Below are positions 1-10,900 of a DNA stretch of 64,000 bases, one piece after another. Under the pieces are notes generated by a model. It was not told the DNA's origin, searched no databases, and saw only the letters and a program-made list of their open reading frames with translations. A program made the translations under genes and the position numbers. Source of the DNA: Myxococcales bacterium. GTDB taxonomy: Bacteria > Myxococcota > UBA727 > VGSZ01. How positions within the stretch are numbered: position 1 is the stretch's first letter; every line of letters starts with the position of its first letter. The DNA is taken from NCBI GenBank assembly GCA_023248635.1, contig JAHFED010000001.1:186001-250000 (forward strand). The letters are read 5' to 3'.

Positions 1-1821
1 CTTCGGAGCGAGCACAACGCCTTCGGCGAGGAGACGCGGCAGACCCTGCGCTTCGCCGACGCCGTGCTCTTCGATCTCACCCTGGCCCGCGGTGCGGACG
101 CACGCATCGCCGAGCAGAGCGAGAGCGGTTTTGGTCTCGCGCGCACCCTCAGCTACCGCTACAGCGCCGCCGGCGAGCTGGTCACGGTGCTGGAGGACGG
201 CGTCGCCACGGAGCGCTACGAATACGACCTCGACAGCAACCGCACCCGGGCCACCTACTCGGGCGAAGGCATCGACCGACGTGCCGACCACGACACCAGG
301 GACCGCCTGCTCCGCGACGGCGACGACAGCTACGCCTACAACCTGCAGGGTGAGCGGGTCCGACGCGTCGACGCCTCCGGCGGCGTGACCGAGTACAGCT
401 ATCGCTCCGGGGGCTTCCTCCAGCAGGTCCGCCGCGCCGATGGGCGCGTGATTTCCTACCTCCTCGACGACACCGGCCGTCGCGTCCAGCGCCTCGTCGA
501 CGGGGTGATCACCCACCGCTGGGTCTGGGGCAGCGACAAACGACTGGCCGCCGAGGTCGACGCCAACGGCACCGTCGTCGCCCGCTATCACTACGGCGAT
601 CGGTCGTTCGTACCCGAGTTCATGGAGCGAGACGGCGGGCGCTATCTCTATGTGGTCGACGCCGTCGGCAGCGTGCGCTTCGTCGTGGACGCAGATACTG
701 GTGCCGTCGAGCAGGAGCTGCGCTACGACGCCTACGGCCGCGTCCTCGTCGACACGGCCCCGGGCTTTCAGCCCTTCACCTACGCTGGCGGCCTCTCCGA
801 TCCAGACACCGGCCTCATTCGCTTCGGAGCCCGTGAGTACGACCCGGCTGCGGGGCGCTTCTTGACCCCAGACCCGCTCCATCCGCTGCTGTCCTTTGCG
901 ACCTCGCCCTACACCTACGTCGGCGGCGACGTCGTCAACCTCGTGGATCCGGGTGGTCTGGAGGCGACCTCGGGTGTCCGGGAGAATCCCTTGCTGGGTC
1001 TCCAAGACCTCTCGGCTCAGCTCAGAAGGGATTATGTCTCCTATACGGGTGTCAAAGGGGGGGCGGTGTGGAGAGGATTGTGGAATAAGTTCGGCCAGCT
1101 GGCAGATACGGCAACGAATAGTTGGTTCGGCGGGAGCAGGAAAAATCCTGTGTACCCGGAGTTCGAACGAATGCGTGACGAGACGGGCGCTTACCAAGAC
1201 CAAGCTGCCGACCCCGACAACCCGAACGATAACTCGATCAAAATTAAAACTGGAAAGGACGCCATCGATAGCGTTCATGGTATAGCTGACGCCGTAAGAG
1301 GGCTCAGCTTCAAAATGGCGAACTGCGGCGAGATGGCTGCGCTGGTTGCGTCCTCAGTGCTCAGGGATCCCCGCTATGCTGGCTGGAGAGTACAGACTGT
1401 GGTGAACCTCAGCGGGTCGCACGCCTTCAACAGGCTGGTTTCCCCAAGAGGAAGAGTATTCCTGGTTGATGCCCTCGAGGGCATCGCACGCGACGACGAC
1501 CCCCTGTTGAATGGCACCGGTGGCAGGCTCACCCGCGACACCCTCCACCCGGAGCCCCTTCCTCCACCGGTACCACCGCCACCACCTCCTCCTCCCCCGC
1601 CGGACCTCGGGCTTTTTTGTCGAACGTGTATGTCGGCATACCGGAGTGCACACGATGGCTGTACTTGTGTATTTGCCAGCAGCGGTGGGAATAGAAACTT
1701 CGACTTCTTCGTCTGCAACGACGACAGTCCCATCGGCGCCTTCGACGACGCCTACGCTGCCGCTCACAAGGTGGCTGATCAGTGTGCCAACTGTACCTGC
1801 CTCTTGGGTAGTGGATTTTAA
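1..1821 (+). CDS. RHS/YD-repeat protein, 3' part, with papain-like toxin tip (partial)
   Basis: The reading frame is open from the first base, so the 5' end lies outside the window; 606 residues are visible. The first ~270 residues carry YD repeats (for example YEYDLDSN) and the hallmark RHS core end, with GLIRFGAREYDP at about 811-846 and FLTPDP after it. RHS cores form a shell that encloses a polymorphic C-terminal toxin. After the core the DNA becomes less GC-rich and the protein is unrelated to the core. It contains NCGEMA (Cys codon 1324-1326), GSHAFNRL (His 1420-1422) and VFLVDAL (Asp 1468-1470), in the order and spacing of a papain-fold/transglutaminase-like Cys-His-Asp triad. A polyproline stretch (about 1552-1600) leads to a tail with four cysteine clusters (CRTC, CTC, VC, CANCTC). 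No signal sequence can be judged. The RHS assignment is firm; the toxin activity is inferred from motifs only. The convergent downstream gene leaves no room for an immunity gene. Confidence 0.85.
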   Translation, partial: LRSEHNAFGEETRQTLRFADAVLFDLTLARGADARIAEQSESGFGLARTLSYRYSAAGELVTVLEDGVATERYEYDLDSNRTRATYSGEGIDRRADHDTRDRLLRDGDDSYAYNLQGERVRRVDASGGVTEYSYRSGGFLQQVRRADGRVISYLLDDTGRRVQRLVDGVITHRWVWGSDKRLAAEVDANGTVVARYHYGDRSFVPEFMERDGGRYLYVVDAVGSVRFVVDADTGAVEQELRYDAYGRVLVDTAPGFQPFTYAGGLSDPDTGLIRFGAREYDPAAGRFLTPDPLHPLLSFATSPYTYVGGDVVNLVDPGGLEATSGVRENPLLGLQDLSAQLRRDYVSYTGVKGGAVWRGLWNKFGQLADTATNSWFGGSRKNPVYPEFERMRDETGAYQDQAADPDNPNDNSIKIKTGKDAIDSVHGIADAVRGLSFKMANCGEMAALVASSVLRDPRYAGWRVQTVVNLSGSHAFNRLVSPRGRVFLVDALEGIARDDDPLLNGTGGRLTRDTLHPEPLPPPVPPPPPPPPPPDLGLFCRTCMSAYRSAHDGCTCVFASSGGNRNFDFFVCNDDSPIGAFDDAYAAAHKVADQCANCTCLLGSGF

Positions 1822-1907
1822 TACCACGTCTGCACCCAGGCACGTGATCCATCCACGATTGGAACCGCCGGCGGCGTTCTCTTTCTTGGATGGATGGCGA
1901 TCAGCCT
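1822..1907. other. short convergent intergenic gap with inverted repeat
   Basis: This 86-bp gap separates two genes that end facing each other. It contains ATCCATCCA at 1847-1855 and its exact complement TGGATGGAT at 1887-1895, with CCGCCGGCGG between them. It could fold as a shared terminator, but there is no clear T-tract, so this is only a possibility. Confidence 0.3.
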
Positions 1908-4900
1908 TCAGCCGCCGATGGCCGTGCCCAGGCGTTGGCGCAGCTCGAAGTGCTCCTCGCTGGCGGCAAAGAGCAGCAGCTCCCGGGTCTTTTGCTGGAA
2001 GGGCAGCGGGATGGCGCCGGCATCGGGCTGCTTGGCCACCGCCAGGGCGAGGTCGAGGTCACCGGTGAGCAAATAACCCGTGCGCAAGGCCGTGTGCTCC
2101 ATACCCTCGAGGAAGAGCTTGGTGGACACCTGCTGCCGCGACTTCAAGAGCTCGGCGACCACCGGTTTGACGGCGTTGGCGAGGGGAGCTGCGATCTTCA
2201 GCAGGGCTTTTTCGACGTCGGCGACGTCTTTGGGATCGCCCTTCACCGGGTAGCGCGGCTCGACCAGCTTGATGACGACGTCGATCAGCACGTTGAAGCG
2301 CTGGGCCCCCAGGGTGCGGGGCAACATGAAGGCGGGGCGCAGCGAGGTCACCTGCCGGCCGATCTGGAACCACAGCCCGCGCGCGTTGGTCTCGCGGAGA
2401 ATCGGATTGGCCTTGCCGATGGCGAGGGTGGGCGTCTCCAGGGACAGGGGGGCCAACGATTCCGCGCCGTCTTGCTTCTCCCAAAGCTCGAAGGCGCCGA
2501 CGTTTAAGACGCCGCGCACGTATTTGAGCTGGGTGACGAAATACATCGGCACCGGTGCGTCGAGGTCCTTGCGCTCCCAGATCTTCTTCTTGTCGAAGCC
2601 GTAGTCCTTGGGGGTGCGGGCCAGGGCCGACCCCGCCGTGCGCCAGAGGATGGTCGAGAGCTGGGCCAGCGGACCCCGTGCGCTCGGATGCGCCAGGAGC
2701 ATGTCCCACAGCTTGTCGGTCATGGCCCGCTTGGCCTGGGGTGGGGCCTGCTTCTGATAGGCCGCGAACAGCTGTTGCTCTTGGGGCGCGAGGTCGTTGA
2801 CGGCCTTCAACACCGATGTGGCCAGGTAGGCCCGATCGGCGAGCTTCTTGCCCAGATAGAGACGCACCAGCTCGTGCAAGGGGCGCGTCGACTTGTCGCC
2901 GGGCCCGGGTGTCCCGGAGAAGCCCTGCAGCTGCACCAGCCGCTGCCAAGCCAAGATCGCGTCGTCGACGGCGGCCGGATTCTTCGACAAGAGATCGGCC
3001 AGCACATCCAGCACGTCGACGTCGTCGGGGGACATCTTGGCCAGCACTTTGTAGGCCTGTGTTGCCCCTTCGAGGTTTTTCAGTTTGTAGCGATAAAGGT
3101 CACCGATATTCTTCCACAGGACACCTTTAATGCCCTTGGTATCGCTCTGTGGCAGGCGCTTCAACATCGCGATGTAGTTCTCTTCGAGGCCGGCCCAGTT
3201 CGACGCCGACGACAAGAGCTGCTCGATGGACTCGAAGGCTTTGACGAATGTCGGATCGAGATCGAGGGCCGCGTTGAAGTACTGCACGGCGCGGGAGTCG
3301 TTTTTGAGCTCGTCCCGCCACACCTCGCCCAGGGTCTGGTTGAGGCGCACCCGGGCCTTTTCATCTTGTTCGACGCGAACCAGCTCCTCGAGAATTTCAA
3401 CGGCGCGGGGGCCCTGCCTCGTCTGCCGGTAGAGCTGCAGCAGGGCCTGCAGAATGTCGCGATCCCCAGGGCGTTGGCGGTTGGCGTCTTCGTAGGCGTC
3501 GATGCCGCGGTAGGGGTCATCGAGCTCGCTCTTGGCCAGGCGACCGATCTCGACGAGCAGCTGCACGCGTTCTTCGCCGCTGATCTGCGGCACCAGTCGG
3601 ATCATCGCTTCGTAGGCGTCTTCGAAGCGGCTCTCGCCCTCGTACACGGTCGCCAACAGGCGAAGCGAAGGCGCATGATTCGGGTCGAGCTCGAGCGCTT
3701 TCTCCAGATTCTTGACCGCGCGATCGCTCTGCAACAATTTATGATTGAGATCAGCCAATTGCTGGTAGTAGTCCACAATCTCGGCGTCGGTGAGCCCGTC
3801 GCGATGGTGGATGAGGATGGCCTGGTAGATCTTGCTGGCGTCGTCCCAGCGACCCGAGCGGGAGAGCGATGCGCCCAAGCCCTCGAGCGCCGGCAGATAG
3901 GTCGAATCAATCTCGTAGGCGCGTTGGTAGTTCTTGAGGGCCTTTTGGTCCTTCTGCAGCTTCTCGCACACGTAGCCGAGGCGGTAATGCTGGCGGCAGA
4001 GGTCGGCAGCTTCGGTGTTTGGATCGAGACGTTCGACGATGATGTCGAGGAGCTGCTCCGCGCGTTGCCAGTTTTCGTCGCGGAAACAGATGTCCGCCAA
4101 CGGACGCGCCGCCGGCAGGTGGTCGTAGGTGAGGGTGAGGGCCTTCTCGAATTCGTCGGAGGCGCCCTCGAGGTCGGCAAAGCTCTCCTGCAGAAAGAGG
4201 CCGGTGGTGGTGTGCACGGCCGTCTTGGCAACGTCGTCGCGGGTGTACTGCGCTTCGGTCCGCAGCCACTTCAGTTGCTCGGGATGGTCGGCGCGCCCGG
4301 CGGCGATGGTCTTGAGGGCCTGGATCGATGGCAGGTGTGATGGTTCGATCTGCAGCGCTGCGCGATATGCATTTGCCGCATTTCCATGATCTAGAAGCAT
4401 GTCTTCATTGATCTTGCCAATGCGGTAATAGATCTCCACCGCCTCCGACGACGCACCCTTGAGCTGGGCCTCCTGCTGCAGCTTCTCCAGCGCATTGAAC
4501 CAATTGCCGCTCTTCTCGTAGAGAGAGCCCAACGCGTGGATGGCGTCCTGGCTTCCGGCGTCGAATTCGAGGGCGGCGTTGTAGACGGCTTCCGCTCGAT
4601 CGGTGCGGCCCAACTCCTTCGAGTGGATCTCACCGACCAAGAGATACAACTGTACAATTTCTTTTGAGTCGCGCGTCAGTGAAATGTGCAGCTCATAGGC
4701 TTGCACCAGCAGCTCCCACTCACCCAGCGTCCGCAGCAGGCGCTCGAGGTTTTTCACCGCGGCGATGTTCTGCGCGTCGACCTGCAGCGCGCGCTCCCAG
4801 GCGGAGACGGCGGCGCGCAGGTCTTCGAAGCTCTCTTCCCAGGTCGCGGCGATCTTGCCGAGCAAGCGCACGGCTTCTTCGGCAGAGGGCGCGAGCTGCA

Positions 4901-7900
4901 CCATGCGCTCGAAGACCTTGAGCAATTCCTCGGGCCGGTTCAGCGACGTGAAGAGGCGCTCGAGAGCTTTGAGGGCCAGCGTGTGGCCGCCGTCGTCGTC
5001 GAGGATGGCCTTGTAGGTGGCGATGGCCTGATCGGGGTTCTCGAGCTGCGTCTCCCACAGGCCGGCGGCGCGGTAGCGCAGGGCCAAGCGATCTTCGAGG
5101 GTGGGCGCGAGCTCTTCGCTGCGCTTCAAGGTGGCCACGAGCCCGGGCCAGCGCATCTCACGCTCGAGCAGCTCGGCCAGCTCCTTCAGCGCGAGAGCGT
5201 TTTGGCCATCGACCTCGGTGATGCGGCGGTAGGCAGAGATGGCGCCGTCGACGTCGCGGGCTTTGACGTCGAGAACCTTGGCGATCTTGCGCAGCCACTC
5301 CACACGACCAGCGACATCCAGCGATTGCTCGACACGCCTTTCGTAGACGGAGACGACGTCCTTCCAGCGCGAAAGGGACTCGAACAGGCCGACCAAACCC
5401 TCGAGGGCCCGCTCGTTGCGAGCGTCGTATTCGAGCACGCGCTTGAAGTGCAGCTCGGCATCGGCCGGCGAGCCCAGGTGCTTCCAGGCCAGCTCGGCCA
5501 TGCGCAGATGGGTGGCCAGGATGCGGCCTTCGTTGGTGACGCTGCCGAGGGCGTCGTCGTAGAGAGTCACCAGTTCGTCGACGGAGTCGGTCTCGAGAGC
5601 GAGCTTGTCCATCCAGGCAGCCAGGTCGCCGTCGTCGTAGTCCTCGCGGAAAGCGCGACAGGCGCAGAGAAAGGCCATGCTCTTTTGGCCAAGCTTCTCG
5701 TCGTAGATGGCGCCGATCTCGCGCAAGAGGGCGATGCGCTCCGCCGCCGTCGAGGCACGCTTGACCCGCTCTTCTTTCAACGAGACCAGGCGCGACCAGT
5801 CGGCGTTGTCGGCGTAGATCTCGCACAGGCGCAGGTAGGCGCGGTTGTGCTTGCCGTCGGCGATGAGGATCTTTTCGTAGGCCGACGAGGCCAAGCGACC
5901 GCGCTGCAGGTTCTGCTCGAACACGTCGGCGATCTCGATGAGGAGGGCCACGCGAGTCGTGCCTTCGAGCAGGGCGGCATGCCGCTCCAACGCATCAGCC
6001 AGCTCCTCCCAGGCCTCGCAAGCGCGAAACACGCCGCAGAGGCGATCGAGCTCGGCTGCCGAGTGGGGCTCGATGTCGAGGATGCGCCGGCCGGTTTCGA
6101 CGGCTTCGGCGCGCTTGTTGAGGCGGGCCCCGAGCACCTCGGCCAACTGGAAGCGGAGGTCCTTCAGGCGTCGGGCGTCACCAGTGGTGCGCATGATGCG
6201 CCGCAGGAGGGCGACGAGCTCGTCGTAGCGGCCCAGATCGAAGTAAAGCTGGCGCAGGGCATCCAGCGACTGCTGGTTCTGCGGATCCATGTCGAGCACC
6301 TTGAGGTGCCGCGTGACCGCTTCTTCTTTGCCGCCAAGATGCACGCTGAGGACGACGCCGATCTTGCCCGTCAACGACGCCAGCAGGGCCGGATCGCGCT
6401 CGACCCTCAAGGCTTCTTCGTAGAGCGCCCGCAGCTCGGGATACTTGGCCGCGCGGCCGTAGAGGCGCTCCAGCGTCGTGAAAGACCCATCCGACGACGT
6501 CTTGTGCTCGGCGGCTGCGCGCACTTCTTCCCACAGCGGGATCGCAGCTGCGACGTCGTCGAGCTGATTGGCCAAGAGCAGCGCCAGGCGGTAGCGCGCG
6601 GTGACGACGCCTTCGCTGTCGCCGTCGGCGCGGCAGGCCTCGATCTCCTCTTCGAGCAACGCGCGCAGCGGCCCATGGCTCCCTTGCCCATCGAAGAGCT
6701 CGATGAGCAAGGCGCGGGCAGGACGGTTCTGCCCATCGATCTTGCGAACCTCTTCCAGCAGAGGGATCGCGTCGTCGGGGCGCTGCAGCTTTTCGGCGAC
6801 GACGGTGGCGAGGCTCACCAGCAGGGGCACGCGCTCCTGCGGATCGTCCTTGAACATCAAACGACGGCGAAGGGCCTTCTCAAGATCAGCGTGGCGGCCG
6901 ACCTTGGGATAGAGAGCCGACAAGGCCTCGAGAGGAATGAGCCGACCCGGGTTCTTCTCGAGAATCTGCTCGTACGCAGCGACAGAGCGCGCCAAGTCGC
7001 CCATGGCATCGGCATAGAGGCCGGCGGCGTCTTCGCGCAGCTCGGCAGCGAGAGAAGCGCGACCCGAGACCTCGGCAGCCAGGGCTTCGTCTTCGAGAAC
7101 TTCGCAGAGATCGTCGACGACGCCGCTTTCGAGGGCGACCTTCTTCAGGCGCTCACGCAGGCTGTGTTCGCCGGGATCGTGCTTGAGAGCGCGACACAGC
7201 GTCACGAAGGTGAGGCCGGGTTGTCCGAGCTTTTGCTCTTGGAGATCGGCGATGCGGGTGAGGTGCAGACGGATCTCACGCTTGTCGCCGCGCTTTTCGA
7301 GGTCGGGCACCTGCCCCTGCAAGACGTCGACGGCCTTTTGCCAATCGCCGGTCTTTTCGTAGCTCTGTTGCAGGAAAGAAGCGCCGTCGAAGCGCCCGGT
7401 CTCGCGCATGGTCATGCGCGTCTCGAGGTAGGCGCGGGTGTCTTTGTGGTCCGGTTTGACGTCGAGGATGGCCTGGAATTGCACCAGGGCTTCGTCGGCG
7501 AGCCCCAGCTGGGTATCGAGCACCAGGCCGAGCTTGAAGCGCGCTTGGAAAGAGCGCGGCAGATCGCTGTTGCCCAGCGCGACGAGCTCGCGCTCGAGAG
7601 CTTCGGCGAGATCGGGCCAGCGCTGCTGTCGCTCGCACACTTCACCAAGAGCGCGCAGGGCGGCGATGTCTCCCGGGCTGACCTCGAGCAAACGCTTCAA
7701 GGTCACGATGGCGGCGCCGTAGTCCTGCAGGCCCTGAATCTCGATGGTGGCGGCTTCGAACAACTGTTGGCGCGCGAGCGCCGGCTCGAGCAACTCGGCC
7801 CGACGCTTCAACGTCGACGCCAGCTTGGGCGGGTCGCCGACGGTGCGGTAGAGGCGCTCCACGCGTTCCAAGAGCTTGAGGCGGTCGGCGGCGGGCAGGT

Positions 7901-10900
7901 CTTGGGCGACGACGGCGAGCCAGCACAGCTCGTAGAGTTCGGCGGCGCGAGAGGGGTCGCCGATGCCGCCTTCGTAGAGCTCGGCAGCGCGGGTCGCGTA
8001 GAGCACGCGCAGCGGGTCCTTGAGCCCGAGGCGAACGATGAGGTCCTCGTACATTCCCAGCAGGCTCTCGAGGTCGTGCAGGCGCACGCTGAGGCGCTCT
8101 GCCCGCTCCCGCAACGATCCGTCGGCGGGGTCTTCGGTGAGGGCACGCGAGAGCGACAACATCGCCAGCTCGGGTTTGTTGAGCAGACGCTCCTCGATGT
8201 CGATCACGCGCAACCACAAGCGCTTGCGCTCGGGCGGGCGGCTTTCGACGTCGAGGCGCAGACGCAACACCGGCGCCAGCTCTGCCCAACTGCCTTGGGA
8301 TTCGTAACGGGGCTCCATCAACAACGCGAGCTCAGCACGCCAGGCGCGGACTTCGGGACGGCCATCGCCCGCGAGCAGCAGCAGTGCACGCGCCCCCAAA
8401 GCAAGGATGGTCTCCGACGTCGGCAGCGCCTCCGCCAGGGCCTGCAGCGTGCCGAGGGCGCTGGGGAAATCACGGAGCTTCTCGAGCTGGGTGTGCACGA
8501 GGCGCGAGAGCACCCCGGCCTTCTCCTCGGGGGTCGGGGCCAGGTTTGCGCCGTCGCGCAAGAGGTCGACGAGGTCCTCCCAGCGCTCGGCGCGGGCCAA
8601 CAAGCGCTCGAGGGTGGAGCGCACGGAGCGATCCCGCACGTCGATGCTCAAGAGCTCGCGCGACGCACGGACGGCGCCGTCGAGATTGCCGGTGTTTTCG
8701 TCGACGTCGGCCAGCTCGGCGTAGGCCTCTTTGGCGGCTTCGGTGTTGACTTCGAGCACGGCCGCTTCAGCGAGGCGCAAGAGCACACCACTGAGCTCCT
8801 GGGGCTGGGCGGTGCGAGAAGCGACGCCGTCGCGGGTGAGGCGAACGAGCTCCCGCAGGGTGTCGACGTCGTTGGCGCCGGCCTGCACGGCTGCGATCAG
8901 GCGCTCGCGGGCCACGCCGGCGTCGCCGCTTTCGGTTTCTGCGAGGGTCGCGATGCGCTTGTGCAGCAGCACGCGCACCAGGGGATCCTTGACGGCGTCG
9001 AGGATGTCTTCGTAGACGAGGGCGAGGGCCTCCATGTTGTCGGTGGCCCGGGCCAAGCGTTCGGCCTCGGCACGCACGATGCCGTCTTCGGGGAGCTCCT
9101 TGACGGCGCGACAGATGGCCATGAAGGCCAACGACGGCTGCGTGAGGTGTTCCTGCACCCGGGCGATCTCCCCCAGCAACGCGGCACGGGCGCTGTGATC
9201 GGGCTCTCCGAGCAGGCGCAGCTCGAGCACCGGTGGCAGCGCCCCAAAATCGCCCTGGGCGCGGATCACGCTCTCTTGCAAAGCAGCGACGGCGGCAACG
9301 GGGGGAGCACCACGGGAGCGCGCGTGCTCGAGCAGCACCTCGACGCCAGCGCGCACATCCTTCGACCCAGGGGTTTCCCGCGCGGCCGTCGTCAGATCAT
9401 CGAAGGCTCCGGCGGGGTCTCCGCGACGACGCAGGCGCAGCAGGCCCAGGCGCACCCGCAACGCCGATCGAGCGACGACGTCGGTGTCGATGGCCGCGCG
9501 GCGCTCGAGCACCGCGACGTGGGCCGCAGAATTGCCGGTGCGCTCGTAGAGCTCATCGAGCATCTTGAGAGCTTCGCTGTCGCTGCCGTTGATGCGCACG
9601 ACGGCACCCAGGGCGCGCTCGCAGCCGGCGTCGTCGACGAGAGCCAGCAGCCCGGCCATCTCCATCAAGCCATGACGGCGGGCGGCGTCGTCGGTGGCCA
9701 AGGCCACGCGACGTTGCAGCACCTCCACCAGGCGTGCCTGATCGCTCTGTTGGCGGTGGATGTGCTCCAGCGCTCCGAGGGCTTCGGCATTTCCTGCATC
9801 GTGGCGCAAGATCGCTTCAGCGATCTGAATGGCGGCGGCTCTGTCGTCGAGGCGATGGGCGAGGGCCGCAGCTTCCCGCAAAAACACCAAGGCGATGGCT
9901 TTGTGCTTGCTGAAGGCCTCGGCGACGTCTTCGCAGACCTCGAGCAGATCGCTCCAGCCGCCGGTGACCTCGGCCAAGGCCCGGCAACGCAGCAGGCGGG
10001 CCTCGGTGGGCACATCGCGCAGCGCACGACACGTCGCCATGAAAGCCAGCTGCGGCACGCGCAAGGCGCGCTCGTTCATGTCGGAGATTTCATCGAAGAG
10101 CCGCGCGCGCTCTTCGCCGCCAGCGCGCTTCTGGGCGGCGATCTCGAGAGACTCGACCAGCGGTTGCCAGGCCTGCTGGGCGCGGTGGTGCTCGATGATG
10201 GCATCGAGGGCCGCGAGGCCGGCGTCGTCTTCGCGCACCGCGATCTTCTGCAGGAGCTCGGTGACCTTGAGGGTGCTCTGTCCGTCGCGCTCTGCGCGCA
10301 GCGACAGGAGCAACGACGCCACCGCCGTCGACGCATCCCCCAGGCGGTGCAGGAGAGCAGCGTGATCGAAGAGCAAGGCCGCCTTCGACGCCGCCTGCGT
10401 CTGCAGCGCCGCGCGTTTCCACAACACCGCCGCCAGCTCAGCGCCCTCGACGGCGATGCGCAGCCGACCCTCGAGCCGGGCGAGCACACCATCGTTGTCG
10501 ACGTCGACAGCGTGGGCTTCGCGCAGGGATTGCAGCCCGCGCTGATCGTCTTCGAGCGAGTCGAAGCAATAGTCCGCGAGCTCGACCAGGCGCGCGACCT
10601 TGGCGGCTCCTGAGGCCAAGCGTGTGAGCTGGGTCAGGGCGTCGGCGACGGCGACGGCGTCGTTCTTGCGCTCGGCCAGGGCGGCGATGCGCGTCCAGAG
10701 CCCCGAGTTGTCGGGCTCGACGCTGGCGAGAAAGCCCAGCGCTTCGATGGCGCCGTCGAGGTCGCCGCGATCGGCAGAGAGCTCGGCAAGGCGATCGCTG
10801 TACAGGGTGACGGTGGCTCGATCGGGGGACACCCGCATCCGACGATAGAGCGCAAAAAGATCATCGAAGCGGGCGAGGGCGGCGGCCACGGCTTCGGCTT

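Noticed and set aside
4686-10613. 1975-codon plus-strand ORF opposite the TPR gene
   Set aside because: It is the exact antisense of a clear TPR coding region; its protein lacks domain-like patterns and has shadow composition (His/Gln/Gly-rich). Codon bias explains the absence of stops.
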